From: Nonomuraea turcica
Lineage (GTDB): Bacteria > Actinomycetota > Actinomycetes > Streptosporangiales > Streptosporangiaceae
DNA: 64,000 bases
NCBI RefSeq assembly: GCF_030718205.1
Contig: NZ_JAUZQF010000001.1
Location: 248,001 to 312,000 of the forward strand
Direction of reading: 5' to 3'
The first letter of the stretch is position 1; each line of letters starts with the position of its first letter. Below are positions 40,946 to 50,355 of this stretch, piece by piece. A model generated the notes under the pieces. That model was not told where the DNA came from. It saw only the letters and a program-made list of their open reading frames with translations, and made no database searches. The position numbers were made by a program, and so were the translations under genes.

Positions 40946-41872
40946 ATGAGCATCACATCCGCGGCAGGAACCTGTTGGCTCGACCCGAGCCTGAGCGCGA
41001 TCATGAGCGAGCGGCGTCAGCTGATCAATCTTGCGTACCGGCTCCTCGGCTCGCTGGCCGATGCCGAGGATGTCGTGCAGGAGACCTACACCCGCTGGTA
41101 CGCCATGTCCCGTCAACAGCAGGAGGCCATCGAATCGCCGGGCGCCTGGCTGACGAGGGTCGCCGGCCGCATCTGCCTGGACCAGCTCGACTCGGCGCGG
41201 GTCAGGCGGGAGCGCTACGTGGGCGAATGGCTCCCCGAGCCGCTTCCCGACCACAGAGAGTGGACCAGCGGCGGCGTCCCGGCAGACCCCGCCGACCGCG
41301 TCACTCTCGACGAATCGGTCAGCATAGCCTTCCTCGTCGTACTCGATTCGATGACTCCGGCCGAGCGCGTCGCATTCGTGCTGCACGACGTCTTTCGATA
41401 CCCGTTCGCCGAGGTGGCCGAGATTGTCGGCCGTACGCCGGTGGCATGCCGCCAGCTGGCCTCCTCCGCCCGCCGCCGCATCGACGCCTCGCGGACGCCC
41501 GCAGCACCGACGGCCCAGCAGGCCAGCATCGTCAGGGACTTCAAGCAGGCGTGGGAAGCCAAAGACATCAACACCCTCATCGGCCTCCTCGACCCCGACG
41601 CCACCGGAATCGCCGACGGCGGAGGCCTGGTCAGCGCCATGCTTCACCCGATCGAGGGCAGCGAGCAGATCGCGCGCTACTTCCTCGACGTTGCCGTCAG
41701 AGCACCCGGCATGACGATGACGGAGCGCACGGTCAACGGTCAGCCCGGCCTGGTTCTCCAGCTAGGCGAGGCCACCACGGCGGTGCTGGCGTTCGACATC
41801 GCCGGCGACCGGATCAAGCGCATCTGGGCCGTACGCAACCCCGACAAGCTCCGCCCGTGGACGGCAGGCTGA
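40946..41872 (+). CDS. ECF41-family RNA polymerase sigma factor with SnoaL extension
   Basis: A 308-residue sigma factor: sigma2 at LINLAYRLLGSLADAEDVVQ, ETYTRWY; sigma4 at MTPAERVAFVLHDVFRYPFA, GRTPVACRQLASSARRRI. The three ECF41 hallmarks are present: WLPEP in the linker, and DGGG and NPDKL in the SnoaL-like C-terminal domain, which in this group acts in place of an anti-sigma factor. Start ATG 40946 is my choice; ATG 40916 is possible. Predicted targets: itself, wrbA and the SnoaL-like gene. Confidence 0.92.
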   Translation: MSITSAAGTCWLDPSLSAIMSERRQLINLAYRLLGSLADAEDVVQETYTRWYAMSRQQQEAIESPGAWLTRVAGRICLDQLDSARVRRERYVGEWLPEPLPDHREWTSGGVPADPADRVTLDESVSIAFLVVLDSMTPAERVAFVLHDVFRYPFAEVAEIVGRTPVACRQLASSARRRIDASRTPAAPTAQQASIVRDFKQAWEAKDINTLIGLLDPDATGIADGGGLVSAMLHPIEGSEQIARYFLDVAVRAPGMTMTERTVNGQPGLVLQLGEATTAVLAFDIAGDRIKRIWAVRNPDKLRPWTAG

Positions 41873-41944
41873 TCATCCGGGCCGATCGCGGTTCGTCGGT
41901 GATCCAAACCGAGCACCGCCGGCAGCGTCACCAACCGATGCGGC

Positions 41945-42502
41945 TCAGCGGGTCCGGTAGCGCGCGTAGATCAGTCCGCTGTCGAAGGCACGCTCCTCGA
42001 CCAGCTCCAGATCGAGGCGCACACCGTCGGGGAAGAACCGCTTGCCGCCGCCGACCACGCTCGTGGTGATGAACAGGTGGTACTCGTCCACCAGGCCGGC
42101 CGCGATCGCCTGGGCCGCGAGGTTCGGGCCGTCGACAGTGAGGTCGTGATCAGCCTCGGCCTTGAGCTTGCGCACCGCGTCCGGGTCGAAGGTCCGCTCG
42201 ATCCTGGTCTTCGCGCTGGACACCGACTCGAGCGTCGTGGAGTACACGATCTTCTCTGCGGCCTGCCAGTCGCGGGCGTACTGCAGGATGTGCGGCGGCT
42301 GGTCGGGCTCGGTGTGCGCGGTCTCCCAGTAGACCATCGTCTCGTACATCCGTCGGCCGTAGAGGTACGTGCCGACGGGGCGGAAGAGGTCGTTGATGAA
42401 GGTATGCACCTCCCGGTCGTCGGCCCCGGTGCCGAGGTCGCCCTCCGCCGCCTCGGCGTAGCCGTCGAGCGAGGTGATCATCGAGTAGATGAGCTTTGCC
42501 AT
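41945..42502 (-). CDS. Dihydrofolate reductase/RibD C-terminal-like protein
   Basis: A 185-residue protein of the RibD_C/DHFR fold: KLIYSMITSLDGYAE opening, YLYGRRMYETMVYWE, DHDLTVDGPNLAAQAIAAGL, and FFPDGVRLDLELVEE. These actinobacterial proteins (YyaP/YwjB-like) are NADPH-type reductases of unknown substrate. ATG 42502 has GAAGGAGA seven bases upstream. It is convergent with the sigma gene. A TGTGACC at 42552 lacks the matching CGTC, so I do not count it in the ECF41 regulon. Confidence 0.87.
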   Translation of the reverse strand: MAKLIYSMITSLDGYAEAAEGDLGTGADDREVHTFINDLFRPVGTYLYGRRMYETMVYWETAHTEPDQPPHILQYARDWQAAEKIVYSTTLESVSSAKTRIERTFDPDAVRKLKAEADHDLTVDGPNLAAQAIAAGLVDEYHLFITTSVVGGGKRFFPDGVRLDLELVEERAFDSGLIYARYRTR

Positions 42503-42763
42503 GCGTCTCCTTCGGGTACGAGCGCGTCAGTCTGTCAGCGGTCCTGCAAGCTGTGACCTCCGCACGACCCGAAACTCATCGATCGGCTGGCCTGGCCGGT
42601 TCCGTCAACCGTCAGATCCCGGACGAAGCGCACCTCGGGCTTCTGGCCGACCACCTGGCCACCGTGGCATGGTCACCTCGATCAGCCGCCAGCACCTGTC
42701 ATCCACCCTTTCGCCACGGGGAGTCCCGACCGCCGGCCGACCGAGGCCGAGGAGGCAGGCGGA

Positions 42764-43489
42764 TTAGTGTGCGGTGGCCCGGACGGCGTCCACGATCAGT
42801 TCGGCGACACGTTCGGGGTGAGCGAGCATCACGAGGTGCGAGGACTGGACGTTGATGGTCGTCATGCCGGCTCGTTCGTAGCCGAAACGCTCGACGTCGG
42901 GGTTGATGGTGCGGTCGGCCGTGGCGACCAAGCCCCAGGAGGGCTTGGTCTTCCAGGCTGCGGCCGGGGCCTTCTCGGTGAAGGCCTGCGCAGCCAGCGG
43001 GCGCTGGGAGACGGCGAGGACAGAGGCGAGGCCGGGGTCGACGTCGGCGGCGAAGACCATCGGGAACTTGTCGATCTGGACCGACACGTCGGTGCCGGCC
43101 TCGGTGGAGCCCTCGATCGGGAAGGGCGTGTAGACGAGGGCGCCGGCGAGGTCGGAGTCGGGGAAGCGGCCCTGCAACTCGCCCAGGCTCTCGCCTTCCT
43201 CCAGGGCATAGCCGGCCAGGAAGACCAGTGCCTTGACGTTGTCTTCCATTCCGGCGACCGTGATGATCGCGCCGCCGTAGGAGTGGCCGACCAGGATCAC
43301 TGGACCGGGCACCTGGCGGACGAACGAGGCGATATAGGCGGAGTCGCCGAGCAGGCTGCGGTTGGGAACCGCAGGGGCCAACACGTTGAGGCCGCGGGCG
43401 ATCAGTTTGGGGATGACGCGGGCAAAGCTGGACGCGTCGGCGAACGCGCCGTGGACCAGGACGACGGTCGGGCTGTCAGGACGGGACAT
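42764..43489 (-). CDS. Alpha/beta hydrolase (salicylate-esterase/EstC-like)
   Basis: A 241-residue hydrolase: VVLVHGAFADASSFARVIPK (HGA oxyanion), VILVGHSYGGAIITVAG (GHSYGG nucleophile) and QSSHLVMLAHPE (catalytic His). It has a close sequence relative at 52657-53475 that additionally has a twin-arginine-like signal. No signal peptide here. Upstream at 43532-43546 lies a palindrome that may be a regulator site. Confidence 0.88.
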   Translation of the reverse strand: MSRPDSPTVVLVHGAFADASSFARVIPKLIARGLNVLAPAVPNRSLLGDSAYIASFVRQVPGPVILVGHSYGGAIITVAGMEDNVKALVFLAGYALEEGESLGELQGRFPDSDLAGALVYTPFPIEGSTEAGTDVSVQIDKFPMVFAADVDPGLASVLAVSQRPLAAQAFTEKAPAAAWKTKPSWGLVATADRTINPDVERFGYERAGMTTINVQSSHLVMLAHPERVAELIVDAVRATAH

Positions 43490-43531
43490 GGCACAACTCT
43501 CTCTGTGTTGACGTGGTTCGATCGGCCGACG

Positions 43532-43546
43532 CTGACCCGAGGTCAG
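43532..43546. promoter_or_regulatory. Palindrome upstream of alpha/beta hydrolase
   Basis: CTGACC-CGA-GGTCAG, perfect six-base arms, 43 bp before the start of the hydrolase at 42764-43489. A plausible operator for a TetR- or MarR-like protein; no regulator gene is adjacent. Confidence 0.35.
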
Positions 43547-43700
43547 GGGTTCGCTGCCTCTGGTGGTGCTGAGGCGCGGACGCTGTCCTTGGGGCAGCTC
43601 ATGTGGGTAAGGAGTGCAGTGTGTGGTTCGCCTGGGTGGCGGCCGGACACGCCTGTGCCGCCCCCGCGGGCAAAGCGCGGCGGGGCGGACAGAGGCATTT

Positions 43701-44279
43701 TCACGGGACCGGACGGGGGAGCGGGGTGTTGACGAGGTGCTCGGCGAGGAACCAGACGTGGGCTTCGCCGGTGCGGACCACCTGCGAAACGAGGAGGTCG
43801 TTGGTGCCGTCGTCGCCCATGTCGGCGGCGCGCACAGCAGCGGCGCGGCCGTCGATCAGAATCGACTCGTGGGCACGCAGCATGCGGGAGAGCATCGCAG
43901 GCACCTCCTCGGTCCCGTCCGGAGGGCGGGGGATCGAGGTGATCTCCGCGATGTGCCGCGGATCTCCCACGGCTACGCCGCCCAGGCTTTGGATGCGCTC
44001 AGCGAGTGCGTCCACCAGCGCGAGCTGCTCTCCGGCGTGCTTGTCGAAGAGCTGGTGCAATTGGTAGAAGGTGGCGCCGCGCACCGTCCAGTGGTGCTTC
44101 TTGTAGAGCGAGTACAGGACCTGGGTGTCGGCGAGCAGCCGATTGAGGCGCTGGCAGGAGTACGCCCGGGTGGCGTGGGACAGGCCGATCGGGAAGAGTC
44201 TGACGGTCCCGAAGGCCTGCACCTCGGTGCCGTCAGGCTGGAGCATCGGCTGGCTGCTCGTCGGGGTGGTCGTTTCCAT
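43701..44279 (-). CDS. dps: Dps/ferritin-like DNA-protection protein
   Basis: A 192-residue ferritin-fold protein: the inter-subunit ferroxidase site reads KKHHWTVRGATFYQLHQLFD, HAGEQ, with helices following. Dps dodecamers bind DNA and oxidise iron with peroxide. Start ATG 44279 with GGAGACAC upstream. Next to other stress-type genes (DoxX, isochorismatase-like) on the same strand but with separate intergenic gaps. Confidence 0.93.
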   Translation of the reverse strand: METTTPTSSQPMLQPDGTEVQAFGTVRLFPIGLSHATRAYSCQRLNRLLADTQVLYSLYKKHHWTVRGATFYQLHQLFDKHAGEQLALVDALAERIQSLGGVAVGDPRHIAEITSIPRPPDGTEEVPAMLSRMLRAHESILIDGRAAAVRAADMGDDGTNDLLVSQVVRTGEAHVWFLAEHLVNTPLPRPVP

Positions 44280-44421
44280 GGCAGTGTCTCCTGGTAGTGG
44301 CGGAGTGACGCCGTCCGTCTTGGCCGGATCGCGGTTCGCACGAACGGCGGACAGGTGGGCAATCAGCCCCTGTGATGCGCATGCGGGATACGCATGGTCA
44401 TACGAATCGCGCGAGGTCCGG

Positions 44422-44934
44422 CTAATCGGTCGGCGCCGCCGGGCGGTGCAGGAGGATCCGGGTCAGCAGCCCGCTGCCCAGCCCGACCGTCACAGCGACG
44501 GCGGACCACCAGGCCGAAACCGGCAGCAGGCCGATCAGCTGGTCGGCGGACCACTGCCCCGGCCCGGTGGCGGCGAGGACGGCGGCCGTGGTGATGAGGA
44601 CCAGCGGGTACTCGTAGCCATCCTTTTGAACCCACAGGCCGTGGCGCCATTTGACGGTGAGTGCCACCGTCATGACACCGATGACGCCGGCGGCGGCGAG
44701 CGGGGTTGCCAAGCCGGCCGCCAACAGCAGACCGGAGCCGATCTGACCCGCCCCGGCGGCCAGAGCGGTGAGGGGGCCGCCGCGGAAGCCGTCTTCGCGG
44801 AACTCGCGGGTGCCGCCCTCCAGCCCTTTGCCGCCCAGGTGGAAGCTGATCTTCTGGATGCCGTGTGCGGCGATCAGCAGCCCGGTCACCAGGCGCAAGA
44901 TCAGCAGACCGAGGTTCAGCAGCGTGGGGCTCAC
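44422..44934 (-). CDS. DoxX-family membrane protein
   Basis: A 170-residue protein with four hydrophobic helices; NLGLLILRLVTGLLIAAHGI, QKISFHLGGKG and GGPLTALAAGAGQIGSGLLL are the DoxX signature. In actinobacteria such proteins take part in membrane redox defence. GTG 44934 starts 44 bp after the isochorismatase-like gene, so the two are probably cotranscribed. The longer frame upstream overlaps that gene and is rejected. Confidence 0.87.
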   Translation of the reverse strand: MSPTLLNLGLLILRLVTGLLIAAHGIQKISFHLGGKGLEGGTREFREDGFRGGPLTALAAGAGQIGSGLLLAAGLATPLAAAGVIGVMTVALTVKWRHGLWVQKDGYEYPLVLITTAAVLAATGPGQWSADQLIGLLPVSAWWSAVAVTVGLGSGLLTRILLHRPAAPTD

Positions 44935-44978
44935 CGGCCACTCCGTGGTGCGGTGCGGTGGCTGTGGCGGGGCATGGG

Positions 44979-45641
44979 TCAGCCCGCCGCGTGCGCGCCA
45001 ATGACGGTCTGCGCGTACAAGACCCCGAGACCATAGGCGCCGGCGTGTTCCTTGACGATCTCCATGACCGTCCCGTACGTCTCCTGACGGGCCCAGTCCC
45101 GCTGCAGCTCCAACAGGACCTGAACCCAGGTGACCGGGACCGCGCCTGCGGCGGTCATGCGCTGGATGGCGTGCTCGTGCGCTTCGGAGCTCACACCGCC
45201 GGAAGCGTCGGCGACGACGTAGACCTCGTAGCCCTGGCCGAGCGCCGAAAGCGCCGGAAGCACCAGGCACACCTCGGTCCACAGGCCGGACAGGATGATC
45301 TTCTTACGGCCGGTCGCCTTGACGGCCTCGACGACCGACGCGTCCTCCCATGCGTTCATCGTGCTGCGGTCGAGGACCTCGTTCAGGGGGAAGACCTCGG
45401 TCAGCTGCGGCAGGATCGGGCCGGAGAAGGACTCCGCGGCGACGGTGGTGAGCACCACCGGAACGTCGAAGGCCCGAGCGGCCTTCGCCAGACCGACCGT
45501 GCTGTTGATGATGGCGGCGCGGTCGCCGCTGCCCACGCCGAAGAACATCTGCGGCTGGTGGTCCACGAAGAGCATGACCGCGTTGTGCGGAGTGAGCAGG
45601 TCAGGGCTGGGGACGGGCTTCACCTGGGCGAAGTCGACCAT
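44979..45641 (-). CDS. Isochorismatase-family cysteine hydrolase (YcaC-like)
   Basis: A 220-residue hydrolase: AVMLFVDHQPQMFFGV (catalytic Asp), KKIILSGLWTEVCLVLPALS (Lys and nucleophile Cys in TEVC), and DASGGVSSEAHEHAIQRM. This matches the YcaC subgroup, amidases of unknown substrate. ATG 45641 has AGAGAGGAAA upstream. First gene of a short unit with the DoxX gene. Confidence 0.9.
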   Translation of the reverse strand: MVDFAQVKPVPSPDLLTPHNAVMLFVDHQPQMFFGVGSGDRAAIINSTVGLAKAARAFDVPVVLTTVAAESFSGPILPQLTEVFPLNEVLDRSTMNAWEDASVVEAVKATGRKKIILSGLWTEVCLVLPALSALGQGYEVYVVADASGGVSSEAHEHAIQRMTAAGAVPVTWVQVLLELQRDWARQETYGTVMEIVKEHAGAYGLGVLYAQTVIGAHAAG

Positions 45642-46002
45642 GACGATTTCCTCTCTGACAAGGCGTGATCCCGCCCGCACGGAATGCGGGGCGGAGAGCG
45701 GCGACCTCTCGGGGTTGCCGCGGGATAAGGTGCGGACCATTCCCTGCCGCACCGGATGGGGCGGGAGTCGGCCTGGCGCCGTGTCGATCACGCTAGCCCG
45801 GCTCGGCTGGTCGTTTCTTTCCTCATGGTGGCCTTTGCTGTTCCCGGACTGCACGGCACAGGACGTGCCCGCCCGCCGCCGTGGTTTCCGCGTGAGAGGC
45901 GAGCTGAGTGGCGACACACCCGCGCCGACCTTCCGTTATGCGCAGTTGTACTCTGTGATGCGGTGTTCGGGAGGCGGCGACCGCATCGCAGGGCGGGGTG
46001 GC
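45642..46002. promoter_or_regulatory. 361-bp divergent intergenic region
   Basis: Between the isochorismatase-like gene and the SARP gene. I see no gene. It contains a weak hairpin (CCGCA ... TGCGG near 45677) but no recognisable operator or SARP heptamer repeats. Presumably it holds both promoters. Confidence 0.35.
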
Positions 46003-48813
46003 ATGGAGCGGTCCAGTTGTGATCTTCGTTTCGCGGTGCTCGGGCCCGTACGGGCCTGGCGGAACGGGTCGGAACTCGAGCTCGGGCCCCCACAACAACG
46101 AGCCTTGCTGGCACTGCTGCTGGCAGGCTCGGACAGGGCGGTGACTGCCGAGGAGATCGTGGACGCGCTCTGGCGGGACGATCCCCCGGCGAGCGCGGTC
46201 AACATCGTGCAGCGCTACGTCGGCAAACTGCGCAGACTGCTCGACCCGGAGTTGCCGCCGCGTTCGGAGGGGACTCTGCTGGTGCGCAGCGGGGGCGGAT
46301 ACCGGCTGGGGGCGGCGGCCGACGACGTGGACCTGCTGGTCTTCCGCCGCGGTGTGGAAAAGGCCCTGCGCGCGGATGCGGCGGGAGACCCTGAGCTGTG
46401 CGTGCGGCTGCTGGTGGAGGCGCTCGACCTGTGGCGAGGGCCGGTGGCGGCCAACGTGGAGGTGGACGTCCGCACCCATCCGGTGTTCGTCGCGCTGGAG
46501 CGGGAGTACGTGAGCGCGGTGCGCCAGGCGGCGGACGTGGCGCTGCGCGCCGGCTCGGCCGAGCGGGCCTTGGTGGCGGTGCAGCGGGCGGCTGAGGCGT
46601 ACCCGCTGGACGAGTCGTTGCAGGCCAGGCTGATCCGCATGCTCGCGGCCACCGGACAGCAGGCGGCCGCGTTCACGGTCTTCCACGCCCTTCGGGACCG
46701 GCTCGCGGACGAGCTCGGCGTCGACCCGGGTCCTGAGGTGCGTGCGGCGCACGACGCCGTCCTGTCCGAGCTCGCCGCACCTCCTGCCCAGCCTGCCCAG
46801 CCCGGAAGTCCCGTGCCAGGGCTTCCCGCGGTGGTGCCGGCCCAGTTGCCCGTGGACGTGGCGACCTTCACCGGCCGCCATGAACAGGTCGCGGAGTTGC
46901 TCGATCGGGTGTCCGGCGCCCACCGGACCGTCCTCATCAGCGCGATCGGCGGCATGGCCGGGATCGGCAAGACCACGCTGGCGATCCACGTCGCGCACCG
47001 GCTCGCCGGCCGTTTCCCCGACGGCCGGCTCTACGTCAACTTGCGCGGCTTCGACCCGACCGACGCACCCCTGGCCCCGGCCGACGTGCTGCACGGATTC
47101 CTGGAAGCGCTCGACGTGCCGCCCGAGCGCGTGCCGTCGGGTCTGGACGCGCGCGCGGCGCTGTTCCGCAGTCTGCTGGCCGGGCGGCGGATGCTGATCC
47201 TGCTCGACAACGCACGGGACACGGCGCAGGTGACGCCGCTGCTGCCGGGCACCCCGGGCGCACTCGTCCTGGTGACCAGCAGGAACCACCTGCTCGGTCT
47301 GGTCGTCGCGCACGGCGCGCACGCGCTCGTCCTCGACGTGCTGACGGCCGAGGAGGCACGCGACTTCCTGGCCCGGCGGCTGGGCGGCGACCGGGTGACG
47401 GCCGAGCCGGACGCGACCGAAGAGATCATCGCCCTGTGCGCGCGGCTGCCGCTCGCGCTGGCGATCGTGGCGGCCCGCGCCGCCGCGAACCGCGCCTTCA
47501 CCCTGTCGTCCATCGCGGCCGAACTGCGCGACGGGGACGGCAGCCTGCACGCGTTCACCGGTCCCGACGCGGCCATCGACGCCAGAGCCGTCTTCTCCTG
47601 GTCCTACAAGACGCTCAGCGAGCCGGCAGCCCGCCTATTCCGGCTGCTCGCCGTGCACCCCGGCAGGGGCGAGGTGGGCCTCGACGCGGCCGCCGCGCTC
47701 GCCGCCGCCCCGGCCAGGACGTTGCTGGCCGAGCTGGTCGCGGCCAACCTCCTCACCGAAACGTCGCCCGGACGGTACGCCTTCCACGATCTCCTGCACG
47801 CCTACGCCGCCGAACTCGCCGACGAAGGCGAAGGCGGGCAGGCCCTGCGGCGGGTGCTCGACTACTACCTGCACACAACGCATGCCGCCCACCGATTGAT
47901 CGCACCGTTCGCGAAAAGGATCACGGTGGAGCCGCCCCTGCGCGGTGTCCCAGAGACACACTTCGCCGACGAGGAGCAGGCCGAGGCTTGGCTACGAACC
48001 GAGCATCGCACTCTGGTCGCCGCGGTACAGGCGGCGGCGCGGTCCGGGTTCGACACACATGCCTGGCAACTGGCCTGGGCACTGACGGAGTTCCTTGAGC
48101 GGAGGGGCTATCGGGAAGAGGCGCTGACCACTCATCGGACGGCGGTCCAGGCCGCCGAACGGCTGGGGGACCTCGGCGCGCAGGCTCACGCCTATCACAG
48201 CCTGGGCGGCGCGGCGAGCGACCTGGGGCGCACGCAGGAGGCGCTCGAATACGTCTCCCGCGCGGTCGAACTGTTCGGCAAAGTGGGCGATCTCGACAAC
48301 CAGGCGCAGGCCATGCGCTACGTCTCCTACGAGCTCAACAAGCAGGGACGGACCGCGGAGGCGTTGGCCCTCACTGAGCAGGCGCTTGAGCTGTTCACCG
48401 TCAGCGGCGACGCTCGCGGGCGGGCGACCACGCTCAACGACGTCGGCTGGTACCACATGCAGCTCGGTCACTTCCAGCAGGGCCTGGAACTCTGCCAGAG
48501 CGCGGTCGAGCGACTGGCGGAGCTGGGATTTCGCCGGGGCGAGTCTGCGGCCTGGGACAGCGTCGGGTACGCCAGGCACCGGCTCGGGCAGTTCCAGCAG
48601 GCCATCACCGCATACCGGCGTGCCGCCGAGCTACGCAACAGCATGGGTGCGCGTTATCCCGAGGCATCGTCGCTCGGGAGCCTGGGGGATGTGCACCTGG
48701 ATGCCGGAGAGCGCGAGGCCGCACGTGAGGCGTGGCAGGCCGCCCTGACGATTCTCACCGACCTGCGCCATCCCGCGGCAGAGGAGATCAGGGCCAAGCT
48801 GGCGGCTCTCTGA
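46003..48813 (+). CDS. SARP-family regulator (AfsR-like, NB-ARC and TPR)
   Basis: A 936-residue regulator. Residues about 8-95 form the OmpR-type winged helix (RFAVLGPVRAWRNGSELELG, PQQRALLALLLAG); about 100-245 the bacterial transcriptional activation domain (DDVDLLVFRR, EALDLWRGP, ELGVDPGPEV); about 290-560 an NB-ARC ATPase with P-loop GGMAGIGKTTLAIHVAHRL; the rest is TPR (GDLGAQAHAYHSLGGAASDL). Such proteins switch on secondary metabolite clusters. ATG 46003 is chosen by homology; the frame is open much further upstream. No biosynthetic cluster is adjacent. Confidence 0.93.
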   Translation: MERSSCDLRFAVLGPVRAWRNGSELELGPPQQRALLALLLAGSDRAVTAEEIVDALWRDDPPASAVNIVQRYVGKLRRLLDPELPPRSEGTLLVRSGGGYRLGAAADDVDLLVFRRGVEKALRADAAGDPELCVRLLVEALDLWRGPVAANVEVDVRTHPVFVALEREYVSAVRQAADVALRAGSAERALVAVQRAAEAYPLDESLQARLIRMLAATGQQAAAFTVFHALRDRLADELGVDPGPEVRAAHDAVLSELAAPPAQPAQPGSPVPGLPAVVPAQLPVDVATFTGRHEQVAELLDRVSGAHRTVLISAIGGMAGIGKTTLAIHVAHRLAGRFPDGRLYVNLRGFDPTDAPLAPADVLHGFLEALDVPPERVPSGLDARAALFRSLLAGRRMLILLDNARDTAQVTPLLPGTPGALVLVTSRNHLLGLVVAHGAHALVLDVLTAEEARDFLARRLGGDRVTAEPDATEEIIALCARLPLALAIVAARAAANRAFTLSSIAAELRDGDGSLHAFTGPDAAIDARAVFSWSYKTLSEPAARLFRLLAVHPGRGEVGLDAAAALAAAPARTLLAELVAANLLTETSPGRYAFHDLLHAYAAELADEGEGGQALRRVLDYYLHTTHAAHRLIAPFAKRITVEPPLRGVPETHFADEEQAEAWLRTEHRTLVAAVQAAARSGFDTHAWQLAWALTEFLERRGYREEALTTHRTAVQAAERLGDLGAQAHAYHSLGGAASDLGRTQEALEYVSRAVELFGKVGDLDNQAQAMRYVSYELNKQGRTAEALALTEQALELFTVSGDARGRATTLNDVGWYHMQLGHFQQGLELCQSAVERLAELGFRRGESAAWDSVGYARHRLGQFQQAITAYRRAAELRNSMGARYPEASSLGSLGDVHLDAGEREAAREAWQAALTILTDLRHPAAEEIRAKLAAL

Positions 48814-48850
48814 ACAGCCCTGTCACAGATCTCGCACAGTTCATACACAG

Positions 48851-48885
48851 GGTCCTTCCTAGGCTCGATATGCCTAGGAAGGACC
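48851..48885. terminator. Perfect 14-bp inverted repeat after SARP gene
   Basis: GGTCCTTCCTAGGC and its exact complement separated by 7 bases, 37 bp after the SARP stop. There is no T-tract, so it could end SARP transcription or be an operator of the AraC gene 210 bp downstream. The rest of the 281-bp gap shows nothing convincing. Confidence 0.5.
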
Positions 48886-49094
48886 TACTTCATGTCTGCT
48901 CGTGCGATGAGCCGTGCCGGGGTGCGGAGCGCCAAGCCGCCCTCGCCCGTCTCGCCCATCCGCCTTTCGCCGTGCGCGCTCGTTACGCCGCCGGCGCGGT
49001 CATGCACGGATGCCGCCTTCCGGCCAGGTATAGCAGTCCGCCCTCTTTTGGGTCGGTTGCGGGTGCGTGTCACTCTTGCTGAGGGGAGCGCAGG

Positions 49095-50114
49095 TTGAGC
49101 ATGGTGTTGACGACCGCTTCCGTTCCTGACCGCGACAAGGTCGCCTACTGGAACGACGTGGTAAGCAGAACACTGGTGCCGATGACCGTCGTCCCGCAGA
49201 GCGACGGGCCATTCGACGGCAGGATCACGACCGACCGCCTCGGGTATCTCCGGGTCTCCACCATGGAGGCCGACGCGAAGCGGATCAGCCGCACGCCGAC
49301 GCTGATCGCACGCTCGTCGGAGGCGTACGTGGCGATCGGTGTCCAGGTATCGGGCACAGCAACGTTGATCCAGGATGGCCGGCGGGCCGAGGTGGGCGAG
49401 GGCGATCTGGTGGTGTACGACACGACGAGGCCGTACTTCTTCGACTATCCGCAACGGTTCTCCACGCATGTCTTCCAGCTGCCCCGCCGTGTGCTGGGCG
49501 TTGCGGAGGCCCACATCCGGCAGGTCACCGGCACCGCCGTCGGCACCGCGGACGGCTTCGGCTCGATGCTGGTGCCTTTCCTGGCCACGCTGGCCGCCTC
49601 GGCCCACGCCTACACGTCGGCCGTGGCGGACCGATTGGCGGGCAACGTGGTCGACCTGTTCTCCACTCTGGTGGCCGAGCGGACCAACCAGGGCACCCCG
49701 GAGGCGGACACCGCCCGCGCCCATCTCGTCCTGCAGGTTCGCGATCACATCAACCGGAATCTGGGCGATCCCGATCTGTCGCCGGAGAGCATCGCGCAGG
49801 CGCTCCGGATTTCCGTCCGCTACCTGCACCGGATCTTCGAGGGTGAAGGGATCACGGTTGGCCGGCTCATCCAGCACAGGCGTCTGGAGGAGTGCGGGCG
49901 CGAGCTGGCCCGCCGCGGCAGGACGGTGCCCACGGTGTCGGCCGTGGCCCAGCGATGGGGGTTCGTCAATCCCGCCCACTTCAGCCGTTCCTTCCGCGCC
50001 GTCTACGGGGTTTCCCCTCGTGAATGGCGCAACCTTCGCGTCGCCGAAGGAGATGGTAGGCCGGGGCCGGGCTCCTTCGCGGAGATTCGCCTGCCCAGCA
50101 CCGATCAGCGGTGA
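49095..50114 (+). CDS. AraC-family transcriptional regulator
   Basis: A 339-residue activator: an N-terminal cupin-like AraC_binding_2 domain (about 15-190; GDLVVYDTTRPYFFDYPQRF) and a C-terminal double HTH (SPESIAQALRISVRYLHRIF, then PTVSAVAQRWGFVNPAHFSR, SFRAVYGVSPREWR). TTG 49095 lies seven bases after GAGGGGAG; ATG 49101 is an alternative. It is the only regulator beside the hydrolase genes at 50356-57213 and is the likely controller of at least the first of them. Confidence 0.92.
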   Translation: MSMVLTTASVPDRDKVAYWNDVVSRTLVPMTVVPQSDGPFDGRITTDRLGYLRVSTMEADAKRISRTPTLIARSSEAYVAIGVQVSGTATLIQDGRRAEVGEGDLVVYDTTRPYFFDYPQRFSTHVFQLPRRVLGVAEAHIRQVTGTAVGTADGFGSMLVPFLATLAASAHAYTSAVADRLAGNVVDLFSTLVAERTNQGTPEADTARAHLVLQVRDHINRNLGDPDLSPESIAQALRISVRYLHRIFEGEGITVGRLIQHRRLEECGRELARRGRTVPTVSAVAQRWGFVNPAHFSRSFRAVYGVSPREWRNLRVAEGDGRPGPGSFAEIRLPSTDQR

Positions 50115-50355
50115 CCTCCGCGCCCGGCTTGTTGTGAACGGCAGGTGGCCGCGACGATGTCCAGCCGCGGACTGACGATGGGCTGTCGAGCAGGTAAAGT
50201 CCCCGTTCGAAACAGTGAGAGCCGCCACAGCTCCTGGCGGTGCTGCCCCGGGCCAGCGACCGGTGGTATCGCGACCGCCGATCGGCCGGGGCACGTGGTG
50301 CACCTAAAGAACCCATTGGACTCAGGCCTTGGTGGCCTTTTTGGCAGGAGACCAT

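Noticed and set aside
42532..42558. A fourth ECF41 promoter before the dihydrofolate-reductase-like gene
   Set aside because: TGTGACC is present at 42552-42558 but the base positions where CGTC should lie read otherwise (CTGT on the plus strand at 42532-42535).
48892..49098. A 68-codon frame between the SARP and AraC genes
   Set aside because: It has a Pro/Arg/Ala bias, no good ribosome site and no recognisable content.
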